From Streptomyces chilikensis (GTDB lineage Bacteria; Actinomycetota; Actinomycetes; Streptomycetales; Streptomycetaceae): a DNA stretch of 43,624 nucleotides. The first letter of the stretch is position 1; the number at the start of each line of letters is the position of its first letter. Where the stretch lies: assembly GCF_001642695.1 (NCBI RefSeq), contig NZ_LWCC02000005.1, positions 849,422 through 893,045 of the forward strand, given 5' to 3'. Shown piece after piece: positions 43,601 through 43,624 of the stretch. Under the pieces are notes generated by a model, which searched no databases, was not told the DNA's origin, and saw nothing but the letters and a program-made list of their open reading frames with translations. The position numbers and the translations under genes are program-made.

Positions 43601-43624
43601 CCGGTGCCGGCCTCGTGCGGCCGG

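Noticed and set aside
1-43624. tRNA, rRNA, IS elements and phage genes
   Set aside because: No cloverleaf-like segments, transposase motifs, terminal inverted repeats with target duplications or integrase motifs were seen on either strand.

Overview
This is a high-GC (over 70%) chromosomal window from a Streptomyces-type actinomycete. Genes show strong G/C third-position bias, many GTG starts, convergent pairs separated by long GC-rich hairpins, and a gene order (recQ, rnhB, nrdJ, nrdR, lexA, dinG-like helicase, hflX, an rsh gene, dapF, miaA, miaB, gluRK, gluABCD) that I recognise from memory as a conserved Streptomyces core region. There are no rRNA or tRNA genes, insertion sequences, CRISPR arrays or prophage genes.

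Layout. 1-4.9 kb: a DUF4192 protein cut by the left edge, a divergent RecQ helicase with a phosphoribosyltransferase-like tail, and an unrecognised protein. 5-12 kb: a Pro-rich unknown with a possible helicase-like C-terminus, RNase HII, a polytopic membrane protein, an ADP-ribosylglycohydrolase coupled to a histidine phosphatase, a DUF4937-like protein and a TerD-domain protein. 12-19.5 kb: a nucleotide and DNA-damage block with the B12-dependent ribonucleotide reductase NrdJ and its repressor NrdR (tandem NrdR-box candidates), the SOS repressor LexA (with its own SOS box) and a DinG-like helicase.

19.5-21 kb is the most unusual part. It reads as the remains of an NIS-type siderophore locus: an aminotransferase lacking its PLP phosphate-binding segment, and a frameshifted siderophore-type GNAT acetyltransferase. 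The IucA/IucC synthetase expected before the helicase is absent.

21.3-35 kb: a secreted trypsin-like protease, HflX, a secreted M1 peptidase with a His/Met/Asp-rich tail, a RelA/SpoT homologue with a hybrid EFKD motif, DapF, a membrane protein with an Asp-rich repeat, MiaA, an orphan MT0933-type antitoxin-like protein, a class III extradiol dioxygenase-fold protein and MiaB. 35-41.8 kb: an orphan TAXI periplasmic-type binding protein, the GluK/GluR two-component system and the divergent gluABCD glutamate ABC importer. This last group is a coherent amino-acid sensing and uptake module, with a candidate regulator site (11-bp direct repeats) and stem-loops between gluA, gluB and gluC. The window ends with a class A flavin monooxygenase preceded by a strong terminator and candidate operator dyads.

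Most of the window is ordinary conserved chromosome. The decaying siderophore locus is the observation I would follow up first.
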